In this document: positions 1 through 10,275 of the stretch, piece after piece
Numbering within the stretch: position 1 is the stretch's first letter
Layout: the number at the start of each line of letters is the position of its first letter
NCBI GenBank assembly: GCA_030919125.1
Contig: CP121470.1
Location: 1,782,391-1,846,390, forward strand
DNA: 64,000 nt
Direction: 5' to 3'
Source: Methanoregula sp. SKADARSKE-2
GTDB lineage: Archaea; Halobacteriota; Methanomicrobia; Methanomicrobiales; Methanospirillaceae
Made by a program: the position numbers and the translations under genes
Notes under the pieces: generated by a model
The model's database searches: none
Seen by the model: only the letters and a program-made list of their open reading frames with translations
What the model was told of the DNA's origin: nothing

Positions 1-120
1 AGAGATCAATGAGCGCACGAGCAATTCCCGCTACCAAAACCGGCCCCCTCTTTTCCGGTGCCGTCATCTCAGATTCAGGACACGAAACTTCCTGCGAGGT
101 CGGTCCTTGTGTCCGGTAAG

Positions 121-1711
121 ATGGATCTGAAACTGGAGCTCTCTCGCGATATATCGTTACCAGCCCAAGCTGGGTTCGATCGCTCACGGTCATCGTTCTT
201 CTCTGCGGCTGCGTCGAACTCATGGCAATACTCTGGCGCGGGAAAGGTCTCATCCATCCCACCCTCTTTCCCTTGGCCGTATATTTCCTTCCTGCGCTCG
301 TGGCATTCGGCCTTACCCCCGGGCTGACACGGAAATTTCGGGGGAAACTCACCTACGAATGGTCGGGCCTTACTGCCGCAATCGGCCTCGTTATCTTGCT
401 CCTTATCTCGCTCTCTCCGGTCCTGCTGATCAGCTCCTCCTTCCCGGTCTTCTTTGCCATCTCGCTTGCTTTTGTCCTCTCCTTCAGGATGCTCCTCCTT
501 GCAGCGGTCGTCGATTTCCATCTTCGCAGGGTCGTCGTCCCTGCCCTCCTCCACTCCGGTATCGCGATCGCGGGCGCCACACCCTTCCTCGGTCTCCAGT
601 TCCTGCAGCTCTCCATCCTGCTCCATATCAGCTTCGCCCTCGGGGTTCTTGTATTTATTATCGTAATCGAGCGCCCGATGAAGGCCAACTTCAGGGTCGG
701 TCCTCTCGAGCTTGCCAACGCGTTCCTTGCCCACCTCTCTGAAGGAAGCAGGAAACTCGACGATTTCTTCCGGAGTGTCGGCGAGAGCATTGTCGTGCCC
801 CAGGTCTCCCTTGTCCTGGAACGTGCGGGAAAGGAGAGGATTGTCGTTACGATCTCAAACGTCCACCCGGGCCCCCTGGGGGAGATTGGCGGGAGCAACC
901 TCCCGAAGATCCTCCACGGGAGATGCTCGAGAAGGGATCGCTGGTCTTTTACGGCTTTGCTTCGCACGATTTTAACCCGGTCGATGAGACAGAGGTTAAG
1001 AGTGTGGGTAATGACGTCCTCGCTTCTCTTCCGAAATCCTGCATAAACCCCCTCTGCACCCCTGCCACACGCTTCCGGTATAGATCTGTGGATGTGCTCT
1101 CCCAGGTATTTGGCGATACCATTCCTGTAGCCGCGACCCGGTCGCCCCTCGTTACCGAGGATCTTGATTTCTCGGTCGGGTTTGCAATCATGAAATCCGG
1201 GGAGAAATTCTTCCGCCATGTCGGGTTCATCGATACTCACAACTGCATGGACTCACTCGAGGACGGGGTCTACCCGGCAACCGAACGTGTGATGGAGTAT
1301 ATCGGGGCGTCCGAGGCTGCGTTTTCTGCAATGGCGCAGCGGGAACAGGTCCCGTTCTCGGCGGGATACGCAACCCGGAGACTCCCGTTTTCCTGGGCCG
1401 AAGGGTTTGGCGATCTGGGCATCCAGGTCCTGGTGATCGTTGTTGACGGGCAAACGACCCCATATCTCCTCTTTGACGGGAACAACATGCAGACCGGGAC
1501 ACGGGACGAGATCCGGAAACGGTTGCTTTCCCATCTTGACGAGTGCGAGGTTATGACCACCGATACCCACGTGGTCAATACCGTCTCCGGCAGGAACCAG
1601 GTTGGGCTGAAGATCCCTCTGGATAATTTTTACCCTTTTGTCGAAGAAGCCGTATGGGATGCAGTTTCGGACGCCGCACCCGCACGCACAGTCGGCGATA
1701 CGGCCTGGTGA
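121..1711 (+). pseudogene. DUF2070 family membrane protein, two frameshifts
   Basis: Predicted archaeal integral membrane protein of unknown function. The N-terminal half has several hydrophobic segments; the C-terminal half carries the family-type signature HPGPLGEIGGSNLP followed by ASHDFNPVDE. Two breaks are visible. ATG at 121 opens MDLKLE, then the reading frame must move by 2 bases inside a CTCTCT run (139-144) to continue LSRYIVTSPSW. A second one-base shift is needed at a GGG run near 919-921, after SNLPKILH, to reach EMLEKGSLVFYG. With both repaired the product is about 530 residues, in keeping with the family. The lesions sit in short repeats, so they are either real decay or sequence error. 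I infer one ancestral gene. Confidence 0.75.
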
Positions 1712-1818
1712 CGGTCAAAACGCGGCATATGACGTTTGGACAGAGATAGGATTATCAGCGAAAGAAGCCGACATACATCAGGAAATTCCGTTAAATCGGG
1801 GACTTTCGGGGAAAAACC

Positions 1819-2169
1819 ATGGAGATCACGACCGCAATCCGTGAGGGGGCAACGATCCTGACCATCACCGGCAGGGTGGATACCGCGACAGCGCCGGCAC
1901 TGGAACGGGAGATCAACCACCAGATAGAGCAGGGAAACAGAAAGATCCTTCTCAATTTTTCAGGCGTCTCATATATCAGCAGCGGCGGCCTTCGCGTCCT
2001 CATCACCACGGAAAAGAAACTCCGGAACCCGAAAGACGGGCTCGGGCTCTGCTGCCTCTCCGCAGAGGTGCACAAAGTCCTGAAACTTGCAGGGTTTACC
2101 TCAATTTTCCATATGCGCAAACAAAGGAGAAGCCCTTGCCTGGTGGTAACGATACCCTCGTCCCCTTAA
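1819..2169 (+). CDS. STAS-domain anti-anti-sigma-factor-like protein
   Basis: Small single-domain STAS protein of the SpoIIAA type. In bacteria these bind a kinase/anti-sigma partner; in archaea the role is usually unassigned. The fold signature is clear: an N-terminal strand (ATILTITGRVDTATA), then ILLNFSGVSYISSGGLRVL, where the serine after YIS is the usual phosphorylation site (about residue 54). The C-terminus is odd: after FTSIF a one-base shift near 2105-2110 (TTTTCC) would give ICANKGEALAWW and a TAA at 2147, a far more STAS-like ending than the reading shown. So the last roughly 19 residues are doubtful. It overlaps or abuts the next gene, which suggests a two-gene operon. Confidence 0.7.
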   Translation: MEITTAIREGATILTITGRVDTATAPALEREINHQIEQGNRKILLNFSGVSYISSGGLRVLITTEKKLRNPKDGLGLCCLSAEVHKVLKLAGFTSIFHMRKQRRSPCLVVTIPSSP

Positions 2170-3068
2170 TCTGGCAACCGGTTCCCGGATGTAGCGGTGC
2201 GCAGATCTATCCGTTCATCCGGAAGATCGATATCGTCTCCTCTAATTCGTACCTTGTCCAGACCCAGGACGCGATTCTGCTGATTGATCTGGGAGGGCTC
2301 CTCGAAGAGCTCGGCGAATCCGATTGTGCCGAACGGGTCAGCAGTCTTATCGGCGGAGATCTCATCGACGACCTTATCGAAGCCTTCACCGCGTTTGCGG
2401 AAGAACATCATGCCGGCAGGCAGGGTTCCGTTCCCCTCGCCCTGAAAGCGGGTCAGGTGATCGCAAAACTCCAGCGTGCCTTCCGGAAGGAGGAGCTTTG
2501 GCACATCATCGGCCCGATGATCGTCCTTCGTGCAGAGCGGCATCTTTCCGATTACACGACAATTCTCCTGGGATTTACCCCTCCCCGAAATCTCGCCCGC
2601 CACGAGCTCTGCTCCCTTCTCGACATGATCATCACCGGCCATACCGTCCCGTCCTGCTCCGATGACGATTTCCTCGATTCCGCTGACGATGACGAAGCGT
2701 TTGCCGGCATGCTCCTTGCCCGGATCGGGATACCTCCGCTCCTCAAGGATATCCGGCTGAGCCGCGAGAACCGGTCCGGGGAGATCGCAGGGCTCGTCGA
2801 TAAGGATCATTTTTCCGATCTTATCACCTACCTGCTCGAAGATCTCGTGGGAACCGGAGCCCGGGATATCCTCGTCCGTTCGGAGCGCATGGGAGGGTCC
2901 GGTATCATATGGTTTATCACCATGATACCGGACGATCAACCGCAAGGCACGGGAAAACCACGAAGATTTCTTACGATTCTTGCAGAACGGGCAGGGGTTT
3001 TTTTTGAGAGCCGGCATGATGACGGGCTGCAGAGGTGCATCGTCTCGGTGGATACGATCTCCGCATAA
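2136..3068 (+). CDS. Unrecognised protein coupled to the STAS gene
   Basis: 310 residues from a TTG at 2136, which is preceded by a good ribosome-binding site (AAAGGAG, 7 bases upstream). Residues about 24-55 (IYPFIRKIDIVSSNSYLV then ILLIDLGGL) resemble the first strands of metallo-beta-lactamase-fold proteins, but no HxHxDH metal motif follows. The rest looks alpha-helical up to about 230, then a strand-rich C-terminus (DILVRSERMGGSGIIWFITM). I do not recognise a family with confidence. The overlap with the STAS gene suggests they act together, for instance as a sensor and its switch protein. No transmembrane segment is apparent. Confidence 0.5.
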   Translation: MPGGNDTLVPLIWQPVPGCSGAQIYPFIRKIDIVSSNSYLVQTQDAILLIDLGGLLEELGESDCAERVSSLIGGDLIDDLIEAFTAFAEEHHAGRQGSVPLALKAGQVIAKLQRAFRKEELWHIIGPMIVLRAERHLSDYTTILLGFTPPRNLARHELCSLLDMIITGHTVPSCSDDDFLDSADDDEAFAGMLLARIGIPPLLKDIRLSRENRSGEIAGLVDKDHFSDLITYLLEDLVGTGARDILVRSERMGGSGIIWFITMIPDDQPQGTGKPRRFLTILAERAGVFFESRHDDGLQRCIVSVDTISA

Positions 3069-3261
3069 CCCGCTAAACCTCTGGAAAAACCGGTTTTAGA
3101 TCCCGGACAAAAAGGGGATCGCGGACCAAGGAACGAGAAAAGTGGGGTACTTCCAGAAGTCTCCTCCGAAAACAATCCACCTCATTCGGGCGGGATCTCA
3201 AAGAGAGAGAGTTCGTGCTCCTTCTGCTCAAAAACGCTCGCGCGACCGCGCCCCTCTCCCG

Positions 3262-3759
3262 CTAACCCCAAGAGGCGCAGGTTTTGGGATCCGGCTTTCC
3301 GTCAGCGGTCCGGCCATTGGACCGGCAGGTGAGAAGCCGGCCAGGCTTTTTTCGGCAAAATTGCCAGGCATTCGTCGAGTCTTGAGCCTGACCGGGATCC
3401 CGATCATCGGGGCTTGGATCTTCCCGGCTCGATCCCAGGCAGATGTATAAGAGGTACCCGCAGGAGACAAGCACCAGGGAGAGGATCCCGTCGTATGCCT
3501 TTCGGATTCTCCAAAGAGAGGTGAAGAGCAGGAGTGCGAGCTGGACATTGGCGAGAACAAAAAGAGACTCCTGAATACTCCTGCCGGCGATCCCTGCACG
3601 TGCATTGCTGTCCGGTTGTCGCGCCGGGATGTTGTGCTGTACGATTTGGACTCTATAAAAATCCGGGTCCCGGCAGGTTTCTCGCGGAAGTGTGTACTCC
3701 GAAGGAATTTTTTTTGTCCGGCCCCCTCTTCCGATCGCTTCAAATATTCCCCCTCCCAA
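3262..3759 (-). other. Stretch without a confident gene; possible membrane-protein remnant
   Basis: The 3069-3770 gap has no convincing complete gene. On the minus strand one open frame carries two hydrophobic stretches in a row (SLFVLANVQLALLLFTSLW and ILSLVLVSCGYLLYICLGS), flanked by low-complexity, uninformative sequence. It could be the core of a decayed small membrane protein. A short hairpin with GGTCC/GGACC arms around GGCCATT lies near 3307-3323. The sequence before 3771 is T-rich and may hold the promoter of the MFS gene. Confidence 0.25.
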
Positions 3760-3770
3760 CCCTCTCTCTC

Positions 3771-5186
3771 GTGCCTGTCCTCATCACCGACTCCCGCAGC
3801 CAGAGACTCCTCCTCGGCGCCATTGCGCTCGGGGTCGTCATGGACGGGATCGACGGATCCATCGTCAATGTGGCGCTTCCCACCATGGCAGGGTACTTCG
3901 GCACGGATACGGGCACGATCGGCTGGGTCATTATCACGTACCTGCTGATGATGGCGGGGCTCCTCATCGTCCTTGGAAAACTCGCCACAATGGGCTGCGC
4001 AAAGCGGCTCTTCCTCGCCGGCTCCGTCATCTTCACGATTGGATCGGCTGCCTGCGGAATCGCCCCCTCACTTGAGTTCCTCCTCGCGGCACGCCTCCTG
4101 CAGGGGACCGGGGCCGCGATGATCGCCGCGGTCGCCCCGCTTCTCTGTGTCCGCTACCTCCCGGAGGAGATGCTCGGCGCGGCCATCGGCGTGATCGCCG
4201 CTGCAGCGTCCATCGGGTTTGCCGCAGGGCCCGCCATCGGCGGAATCCTCACGCAGTACCTCTCATGGCACTGGATCTTTCTGGTCAATATCCCGATAGG
4301 TCTTGGGGGGATCATCTATTCCGCACGGGTAATTCCCCGCGACGAGCCGGTGAAGGGAGCGGAATTTTCCGATTATCCAGGAGCTGTTGTGCTCTTCATC
4401 GCCATGGCCTCCGGCACGTACGTGCTGGAAGAGCTCGCGGCCCGCGGGGGGACGGACCCGGTGGTGCTTGCCGTAGGAGTACTCTTCCTGGCAAGCTCAG
4501 CGGCGTTCATTGTCCGGGAGAAGACAACACCGGAGCCGGTTCTCGAGATCCGGATCTTCCGTGAGTGGCGCTTCCTTGCGGTCACCGTCTCGTACCTCCT
4601 CCTGAACATCGTTTTCATGGGCGTCATCTACCTCCTCCCGTTTTACTTTTCGGATGTCTTGCATCTCGACCCGGTGATGAACGGCATCTGCCTCCTCGTC
4701 CCCCCGGCGGTGATAGCGCTGCTGAGCATCCCGTTCGGGCACCTCTCCGACCGGCACGGCCGCCGGGTCTTCACTGCCATTGCAGGCGGTATTTTTGTCG
4801 TGTACAGCGCCATCTTCACGCTGATCGCACCGGCCTACGGGGTCCTTCCCCTCGCTGCGGGTCTCATTCTCATGGGTGTCGGATTCGGGATCGCCGCCGG
4901 CCCGGCATCGAGCCGGATCATCGAGGCTGCTTTCGGGAATACAAAAGAGACCGGATCCTCGCTGATGGTGACGGTCATCTATCTCGGCGGCGTGCTGGGA
5001 ACGGCGATCTACGCGATGCTCTTCACCTTTGCAACAGCAGGACCCCGGGGAGTCATCGCGTTCACGGAGCTGGATCCCGTGACATTTCTTTCAGGTTTCC
5101 ACCTTACAATGGCAGCAGGAGTCGGGCTCTCGGTCCTTGCACTGGTGCTCGCAGCGATCGTGCCTGACGGAAAAACCGGTGGATAA
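3771..5186 (+). CDS. MFS drug exporter, DHA2 (EmrB/QacA) type
   Basis: Proton-driven efflux pump of the 14-helix DHA2 family, in the cytoplasmic membrane. The start is a GTG at 3771; the frame is open further upstream but those residues are unlike the family. The helix-1 signature DGIDGSIVNVALPTM is clear, as is the motif-A-like loop GHLSDRHGRRVF between the two halves and the helix-5 motif-C-like stretch AAGPAIGGILTQYL. About 471 residues with hydrophobic segments throughout, the expected length. It appears monocistronic and intact, a contrast with its damaged neighbours. The exported substrate cannot be told from sequence. Confidence 0.88.
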   Translation: MPVLITDSRSQRLLLGAIALGVVMDGIDGSIVNVALPTMAGYFGTDTGTIGWVIITYLLMMAGLLIVLGKLATMGCAKRLFLAGSVIFTIGSAACGIAPSLEFLLAARLLQGTGAAMIAAVAPLLCVRYLPEEMLGAAIGVIAAAASIGFAAGPAIGGILTQYLSWHWIFLVNIPIGLGGIIYSARVIPRDEPVKGAEFSDYPGAVVLFIAMASGTYVLEELAARGGTDPVVLAVGVLFLASSAAFIVREKTTPEPVLEIRIFREWRFLAVTVSYLLLNIVFMGVIYLLPFYFSDVLHLDPVMNGICLLVPPAVIALLSIPFGHLSDRHGRRVFTAIAGGIFVVYSAIFTLIAPAYGVLPLAAGLILMGVGFGIAAGPASSRIIEAAFGNTKETGSSLMVTVIYLGGVLGTAIYAMLFTFATAGPRGVIAFTELDPVTFLSGFHLTMAAGVGLSVLALVLAAIVPDGKTGG

Positions 5187-5530
5187 CCCTGCTCCCCGCC
5201 GCCCGTTCGTTCCCGCAGTGGTACCGGTTCCCTCTTGCCTCTTCTCTCATCGTGGGCAGGATGCAGACACTTTTGCGCGCCTCGATCTGAGCCCGCCTCT
5301 CTTCGCCATCCCCCTCCTCCAGCTCGCTTCCGCGGGTCGTTGCTGCAGAGGTGAATTCAGACGAAAATTTTGATCAGAGCAGATGTCAAAAGACCGCTCA
5401 CGAGGGATCTCTTCCCCTTTGGGGGAGAGGGGCTCGCCTCTCCAAATCCGGAACGCCTAACTATCTCATGGCAAAAACACAAAAGGGGCAATAAAAGAGA
5501 TCGGAAGAATTTTTTTAACCGTCCCGGTTT

Positions 5531-6019
5531 TTAGGAACCGACGACGATGCTGCTTGGGGCTTCGTGTTTTGGTTTATGGCCGGACTCTCTCTGTTCCGGA
5601 GCTTTTGCCTCGTGGTGGTGAGCGGCTTCTTCTCCGGTCGCATGCTGCTTTTCCAGGAGCAGGAGGATCTTCCTGCTGACGCCGAGCTGCTCGTTCATGA
5701 TTCCCGCGACCTCTCCCAGCATCGCATTTTGCGCAGCAATGAGTTTCTCCAGTTCAGTACCCGCAAACCCCGGGGCTGCCGGAAGGTCGGAGCCCGCAGG
5801 AAGCGGGGCAGGTTTTGCGACAGAAGCCACCAGTAGCCTTTTTTTGATGAAATCGCCACGTCGTTTCCATATCTTGCTGATGCTGTCTATCCCTTTTTTC
5901 CGGTCCGGAAAGACGCTTCGGTACCGCTCGTAAAATTCGTGGCTGTCTTTGCATTCGATGACCAGATTGATCTCCGCTTCGTCGATCTTCTGGTATCTTC
6001 GTGGTTCGGTCTCCGGCAT
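5531..6019 (-). CDS. Conserved-looking hypothetical protein with coiled-coil tail
   Basis: 162 residues from an ATG at 6019, chosen because GGAGGG lies six bases upstream; the longer open frame is not supported. The N-terminal 55 residues are charged and compact (NLVIECKDSHEFYERYRSVF, then KIWKRRGDFIKKRL). A proline/alanine linker follows, then a helical stretch about residues 95-135 (LEKLIAAQNAMLGEVAGIMN) likely to form a coiled coil, and a His/Lys-rich tail. No membrane segment or catalytic motif is visible. It is not recognised as a named family. A T-rich stretch at 5510-5517 lies beyond the stop and may belong to converging termination. Confidence 0.6.
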   Translation of the reverse strand: MPETEPRRYQKIDEAEINLVIECKDSHEFYERYRSVFPDRKKGIDSISKIWKRRGDFIKKRLLVASVAKPAPLPAGSDLPAAPGFAGTELEKLIAAQNAMLGEVAGIMNEQLGVSRKILLLLEKQHATGEEAAHHHEAKAPEQRESGHKPKHEAPSSIVVGS

Positions 6020-6871
6020 TCGCGTCCCTCCATAATGTCGACAACCGGAGAAAAAAGGGTTGTGGTCAGAGGAATGATCCCCCGGCCGGATCGACCGGTG
6101 TGACAACCCTTTTCGTGCAGGATCTCTCTCCCTATCGCATCCCCCTTTACCTGAGAGCGGGTGCAGCCGATCCCGAATCGAGTTTGCGGTAAAACCCCTG
6201 TTTTTTCCGCCCCTTTCATGAACTCCCGGCAGACCGTGGCTGCATAGTGTCATCAGAGAGCAGCTTCACCGGATGAAACCCGGTAAAGCCTCGGAACCCG
6301 GGCTGGGCTCACTTTAGCCCAAGATTTAGGGGAAATTCCCTGACTCCGGAGGGAGAACTTGCCGGATAGCCGATGAACCCTTTTTTGTCTCGTACGCCCG
6401 ATCCATGACAGAACAATCCGGTGTTCTCCTTCTGCGACATCGCTGGAGCAACTTCTCAGGTGTGTTTGATATCGTAAAATCCGGCTCTTTGAGAACAAAC
6501 CCGGTGATTACGGGAGCGCGGTGCCAACTGAAAGAGACGTTTTTTTATGATACGATGGTGCTGGTTCTGGTATTTTGAAGAGGGAGAAGCTCATGGTTTT
6601 CGGAAATCTCTTCCTCGAATATTTACCGGAGTAAGGGATGCCCGGGTTGATTCACCACAGCCAGACCAACCGGAATAGATTTGAGATTCCGGCTCACCGG
6701 TCTTTACTGTCTCCTTTTGTTTGGACGTCACAACAAAAACAAGGAGACAGTGTACCTCAGATCTGTCGGTTATCTGTCCAATCTCTTCTCAAAGCAGGTC
6801 TTCTCCCGCCCAAATCTTTCAATTTTTACCGGCTCAAAAAAAAAAGGATTACACGATCGTTGGCATCAGAC
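6020..6871. other. Non-coding or decayed stretch, no gene supported
   Basis: About 850 bases with only short, compositionally uninformative frames. An ATG at 6405 opens 57 codons but has no recognisable features. The sequence near 6830-6850 is A-rich and lies just beyond the serpin stop, so it may hold the serpin transcript terminator. Confidence 0.4.
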
Positions 6872-8160
6872 TCAGGAGGCCTGCGATGGAGCAGCCATCC
6901 GCCCCAGAAACAGGATATTGCCGGACTCATCGTCGAGGATCAGGAACACGAACGGGTGGTCCGCCCAGAACACTGTTGACATTGGCAGAGAGAACGAATC
7001 CATCACCACCGCCGTTGCGGCTGCCGCTTCCGTGCCGCTCTCGTCTACCTCAACAAATGCCTTGTGGATTGCCTTGCCGATATACAACCCCCCTGAACCA
7101 TCCATCCCTGAAAAGTCTGCATTCTCGTTAAACACCGTAGGCATACCCATGCCCGGAAGAATCTCCTTGAGATCATAGGAGGTGTCAAGAGTAAATCTTG
7201 GGAGCGATACCAGGACTTTCTGGGTCGTCAGGTTCTTCCGGATCGATGTGATGGCCTCAGAGCTCAGGTCTGCCTCAAACCCGGCCAGCTTCTTCTCCCT
7301 TGGAAGGAGGACGAGCATCGAGAGCGGTCTGCCACCGGTCTTGTTGTACGGGAGGGCGATGGCCTGGTATTCTATGGTCTCCGTGTACGGGAACTCCACC
7401 TCTCTCTGCATCATCGGGACGTTTAAGATGCTACCATTGGGGGTACGGAACGCGCCATCAGAAGTCATTCTCTTCTCAAATGCCGTGCTCCAGGTTCCGC
7501 TAAAATAGATCGCATTGGTGATTACCAGTCTTGTTGCCTGACTGATGGAACGCGCGGGGAGAAGGTCATGGATCCTGTCCCGGGTCTGAAGCTCAACCTG
7601 CCGGTTGATGAACTGACGGGACTCCTCGGGCTGGCTGATAAAATCCATATTCGTTGTATTTGCATGGTAATACTTCTGCGCAGCCGAGATGTACTCCGGC
7701 AGGAAACGGTAGGTCTTTTCGGCATAGAGCACATTTGCCGTGCTCAAAGAGTAATTTGCACCCGGGGCATTGAGCGATGCGTATATACGCGAGTTGTCGT
7801 TCCGCCGGATAGTTGGAACTGCAGGCAGGTGGAAGACGTTCTGGAGTTCGTCAAGGGTCCTGCCCTGCGCTCCTTCTGCGGTCAATGCAAATACTGCCGA
7901 GATGCTGTTGGGTGAGAAGAAGATATTCCGGTCCGCGGTGACGGTATCGCCGGCAAGCGTGTGGTAGAAGTCAAGGGCAAACCGGTTATTGGCTGCAACG
8001 ACGGCCTGCTCAGCGGCGATATCACAGGCAGCATCGGGATGCGGGGCGAGGGGTGAGACGGCATGCTCCTGCTGGGCAGGGGTACCAGCAAGAAGGTATA
8101 CCCCACCACGCAGAGAACTCCGGCGATCAGAATAAAGAGGTATTTTACGCGAAGATCCAT
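6872..8160 (-). pseudogene. Serpin (serine/cysteine protease inhibitor), membrane-anchored, one frameshift
   Basis: Suicide inhibitor of proteases. The serpin fold is well covered: FALDFYHTLAG, NIFFSPNSISAVFALTAEGA, TNAIYFSGTW, HKAFVEVDESGTEAAAATA and the terminal HPFVFLI with FLGRM. The hinge GTEAAAATA is of the inhibitory type. Aligning it to antithrombin (GSEAAASTAVV) puts Phe at P1 and Ser at P1', predicting chymotrypsin- or cathepsin-like targets. The true start is probably ATG 8160 (MDLRVKYLFILIAGVLCVVG), a hydrophobic signal/anchor in another frame; adding one G to the four-G run at 8101-8104 joins it to VYLLAGTPAQQEH and the serpin body. So the gene is either frameshifted or misread at a homopolymer. 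The inhibitor domain (about 380 residues) is intact. Confidence 0.85.
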
Positions 8161-8200
8161 ACATAACCTCATTGCCACCTCCCATTATCTGTAGCGTTGA

Positions 8201-8440
8201 GTGAAAAAAATTTGCACATTACGATTTTTTCTCTTATTGAACGTGACCGGTAGTATATTGGTTCTCACCATCGCAGCACTATCGATCGGTGCGGCTCTGC
8301 TCGTCGGGTTCTGGTTCCGGTTGACCACCGGAGGGTTTGGGCAATTAACAGGAGAAGATCCCCCGTCTTCCGCTATAAAGGGAGGGGAGTCACCTGGGGG
8401 ATTGGATCCGGTGGAAGAGCAGATCACTGCGGAGATATGA
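8201..8440 (+). CDS. Possible small membrane protein
   Basis: 79 residues from a GTG at 8201, divergent from the serpin. Residues 8-38 form one long hydrophobic stretch (LLNVTGSILVLTIAALSIGA and onward) followed by a polar, acidic tail. No family recognised and no strong ribosome-binding site. It could be a chance frame, but the hydrophobic profile and position favour a small anchored protein. Confidence 0.35.
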   Translation: MKKICTLRFFLLLNVTGSILVLTIAALSIGAALLVGFWFRLTTGGFGQLTGEDPPSSAIKGGESPGGLDPVEEQITAEI

Positions 8441-8928
8441 TCCACAATGGAGACTGCTTCTCTCCTGCCCTCAGGAGTGCGTTGAGCCGGAAAAAAAGGA
8501 GGTTATGGCACCAGGCGCCCCTCCACAAAAAAATGGTCAGATCATCCGGACCGGGGTACGAAGGGGATGGGGCTATCCCAATCGACAGGCCCAGTAAAAC
8601 GCCCCGGGCAGCAGCAGAACAGGTTCGAACGCTGCTTTGAAGCAGAAACTTCCAGGGGATCGTCCCCCTAACAGCAGCGTCTGGCATCTTCAGCGCCATC
8701 TTCCTCTTCATCACCGATTTGCTTGCGGGTATCGATCCCTGAAGAGCTCGGTCTCGCTTCGCGCCTCGGGAAATCCAGCCCACTGAAGATCTCACAAGGA
8801 TAATCAGTGCGATCCCCCTTACCTTTGAGCGATGGTCCTCATGATCTCCTGCTCGGCATCAACGAACTTTTCATCTCAAAGATCAATATTGGACAGAGGC
8901 CGGAGGCTTTTTATCCCCACCGTTGCGA
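8441..8928. other. Decayed stretch downstream of the AlbA_2 gene
   Basis: No complete gene. On the minus strand, 8822-8900 still encodes fragments in shifted frames (ILIFEMK, then KFVDAEQEIMRTIAQR before a stop) that look like the missing C-terminal part of the neighbouring AlbA_2-type gene. The rest holds nothing I can support. Confidence 0.4.
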
Positions 8929-9597
8929 TCACGACCATTGACGAACCGCCTCCTCTCTTTGGCAGCGTCCATCGATGCGAAGCACCACATCAGACAAATA
9001 CTTATCCTGTTTTTTCCCGAAGAGCAGGAATGCCCCGTTGGTCAGTTGATCCCCGGTCATGAGTCCAAGCCGTGTGAGTATCGCTGCAACCGGTTCGTGC
9101 TCATCGGCAGCGGGAAGTCGTCCGGCATTTTTTGCCAGATGCACGAAAAGCCGGACGGTTTCCTCATCAATATCCGCAAGTCCGTGCTGCGAGGGAAGGC
9201 TGTCCCATTCAATCCCCGATATAAGGTATTCCTTGAGTTCTTCGATGTCCATAATCCGTGTGGTGTTTCCCACCCTGGTGTAATACCGGCTTTCGTAGGC
9301 AACCGGTGTTTTACTCTTCTTCACCTCGATTCGGACCAGGTTTTTCCCTTCGCATCTGACCGGCTCGATAACGGGGTAAATTCCAAGTTTGTTGACGATG
9401 GTATCGGAAAGCTCCTTGAGATCGGCATTCGAACAGCGGTATCCGGTGAGCTCTTTTCTGTCAGAAACACCAATAAGCGCAACTCCTCCGTTGGTATTGG
9501 CAAATGCAGATAATGTCTTGAAGAGAGCGGGATTCGATTTTTCTTTGAATTCGAGTTCCAGCGTTTCGATTTCGTTGAGGAGTTGGTCAAGAGTCAT
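8929..9597 (-). pseudogene. AlbA_2/Schlafen-type putative ATP- or DNA-binding protein, C-terminally truncated
   Basis: The N-terminal AlbA_2 domain is intact: LELEFKEKSN, FANTNGGVALIGVSD, then YYTRVGNTTRIMD. Proteins of this family (COG2865 type) are usually 400-480 residues and act as predicted regulators. This one ends at 222 residues, in a tail (IDGRCQREEAVRQWS) that departs from the family after DVVLRI. Downstream bases still encode family-like fragments in other frames, so the gene was probably full length once and has been frameshifted. Start at ATG 9597. It stands alone. Confidence 0.65.
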
Positions 9598-9826
9598 GAA
9601 CGAAAGAGTCCCGGATCATTGTACTGATTTAGGGCATTCTTTCTTTTTCTGGTTATTGCTCTTGCTCAGGAATCTTTCGTGCTTTGTGTCTCACCGCTGA
9701 TACACAAGTTGCTGTTGTGTCTCATTTTTCTGGTTTTGTGATACACAAGATTTCCCCGACGGTCTCTGGGCAATTTTCAGGATAGAATTGTTAAGAGCTC
9801 GGAGCCGGTCGTTCGGTCGGGCCGGT

Positions 9827-10275
9827 GACGCTCGGTCATGCTCACTCGTCCTCGCTGGCGCTCCGGCTCGCATCCTCCCACCCGGCACTCTCTTGTCCTG
9901 AAGGGGAGTTATCGTACCAAACTGCCCGCCCTTTCAAGGGTGGGAGGAACACGTCCCAACGGGCGGGGAGTGTGGGGATGCTTGTCCATCCCCTCAGCGA
10001 GCCGAGTGCGGGAGGTGGGCGACGGCCACAGCGGCGAGTCCGAGCCCCCTGTGCTTCGTGCGAGTGAGTCACTGAACGTACTGCGTGAGTACGATCAACA
10101 GCGACGAATGCGGTGCGGAGCACTGCGTGAGGAGCGGGTTGGAACAGCCGCTGGCGCCTGAGCAGGGCGACAAGCCAGGGGCGTCTTCGTCCCAGTGTTC
10201 CACCGGCAAGAAACAGCGAGGTGATGTGAAGTGAGCCGAAGCCTCAGCGAGGACGAGTGAGCATGACCGAGCGTC
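9827..10275. repeat. GC-rich element bounded by a 31-bp perfect inverted repeat
   Basis: The 31 bases at 9827-9857 recur as their exact reverse complement at 10245-10275; similarity continues imperfectly inward for another 15-20 bases. The enclosed 390 bases are GC-rich and full of short repeats of GAGTGAG and GCGAG type, with no credible gene. It could be a small non-autonomous mobile element, a large structured RNA or a decayed repeat. The flanks hold TGATACACAAG-type repeats near 9699-9750. The region stands out from both neighbours in base composition. Confidence 0.6.

Noticed and set aside
222..353. Several frames on both strands over DUF2070
   Set aside because: Only the frame with DUF2070 motifs and hydrophobic segments makes sense; the others are shadows.
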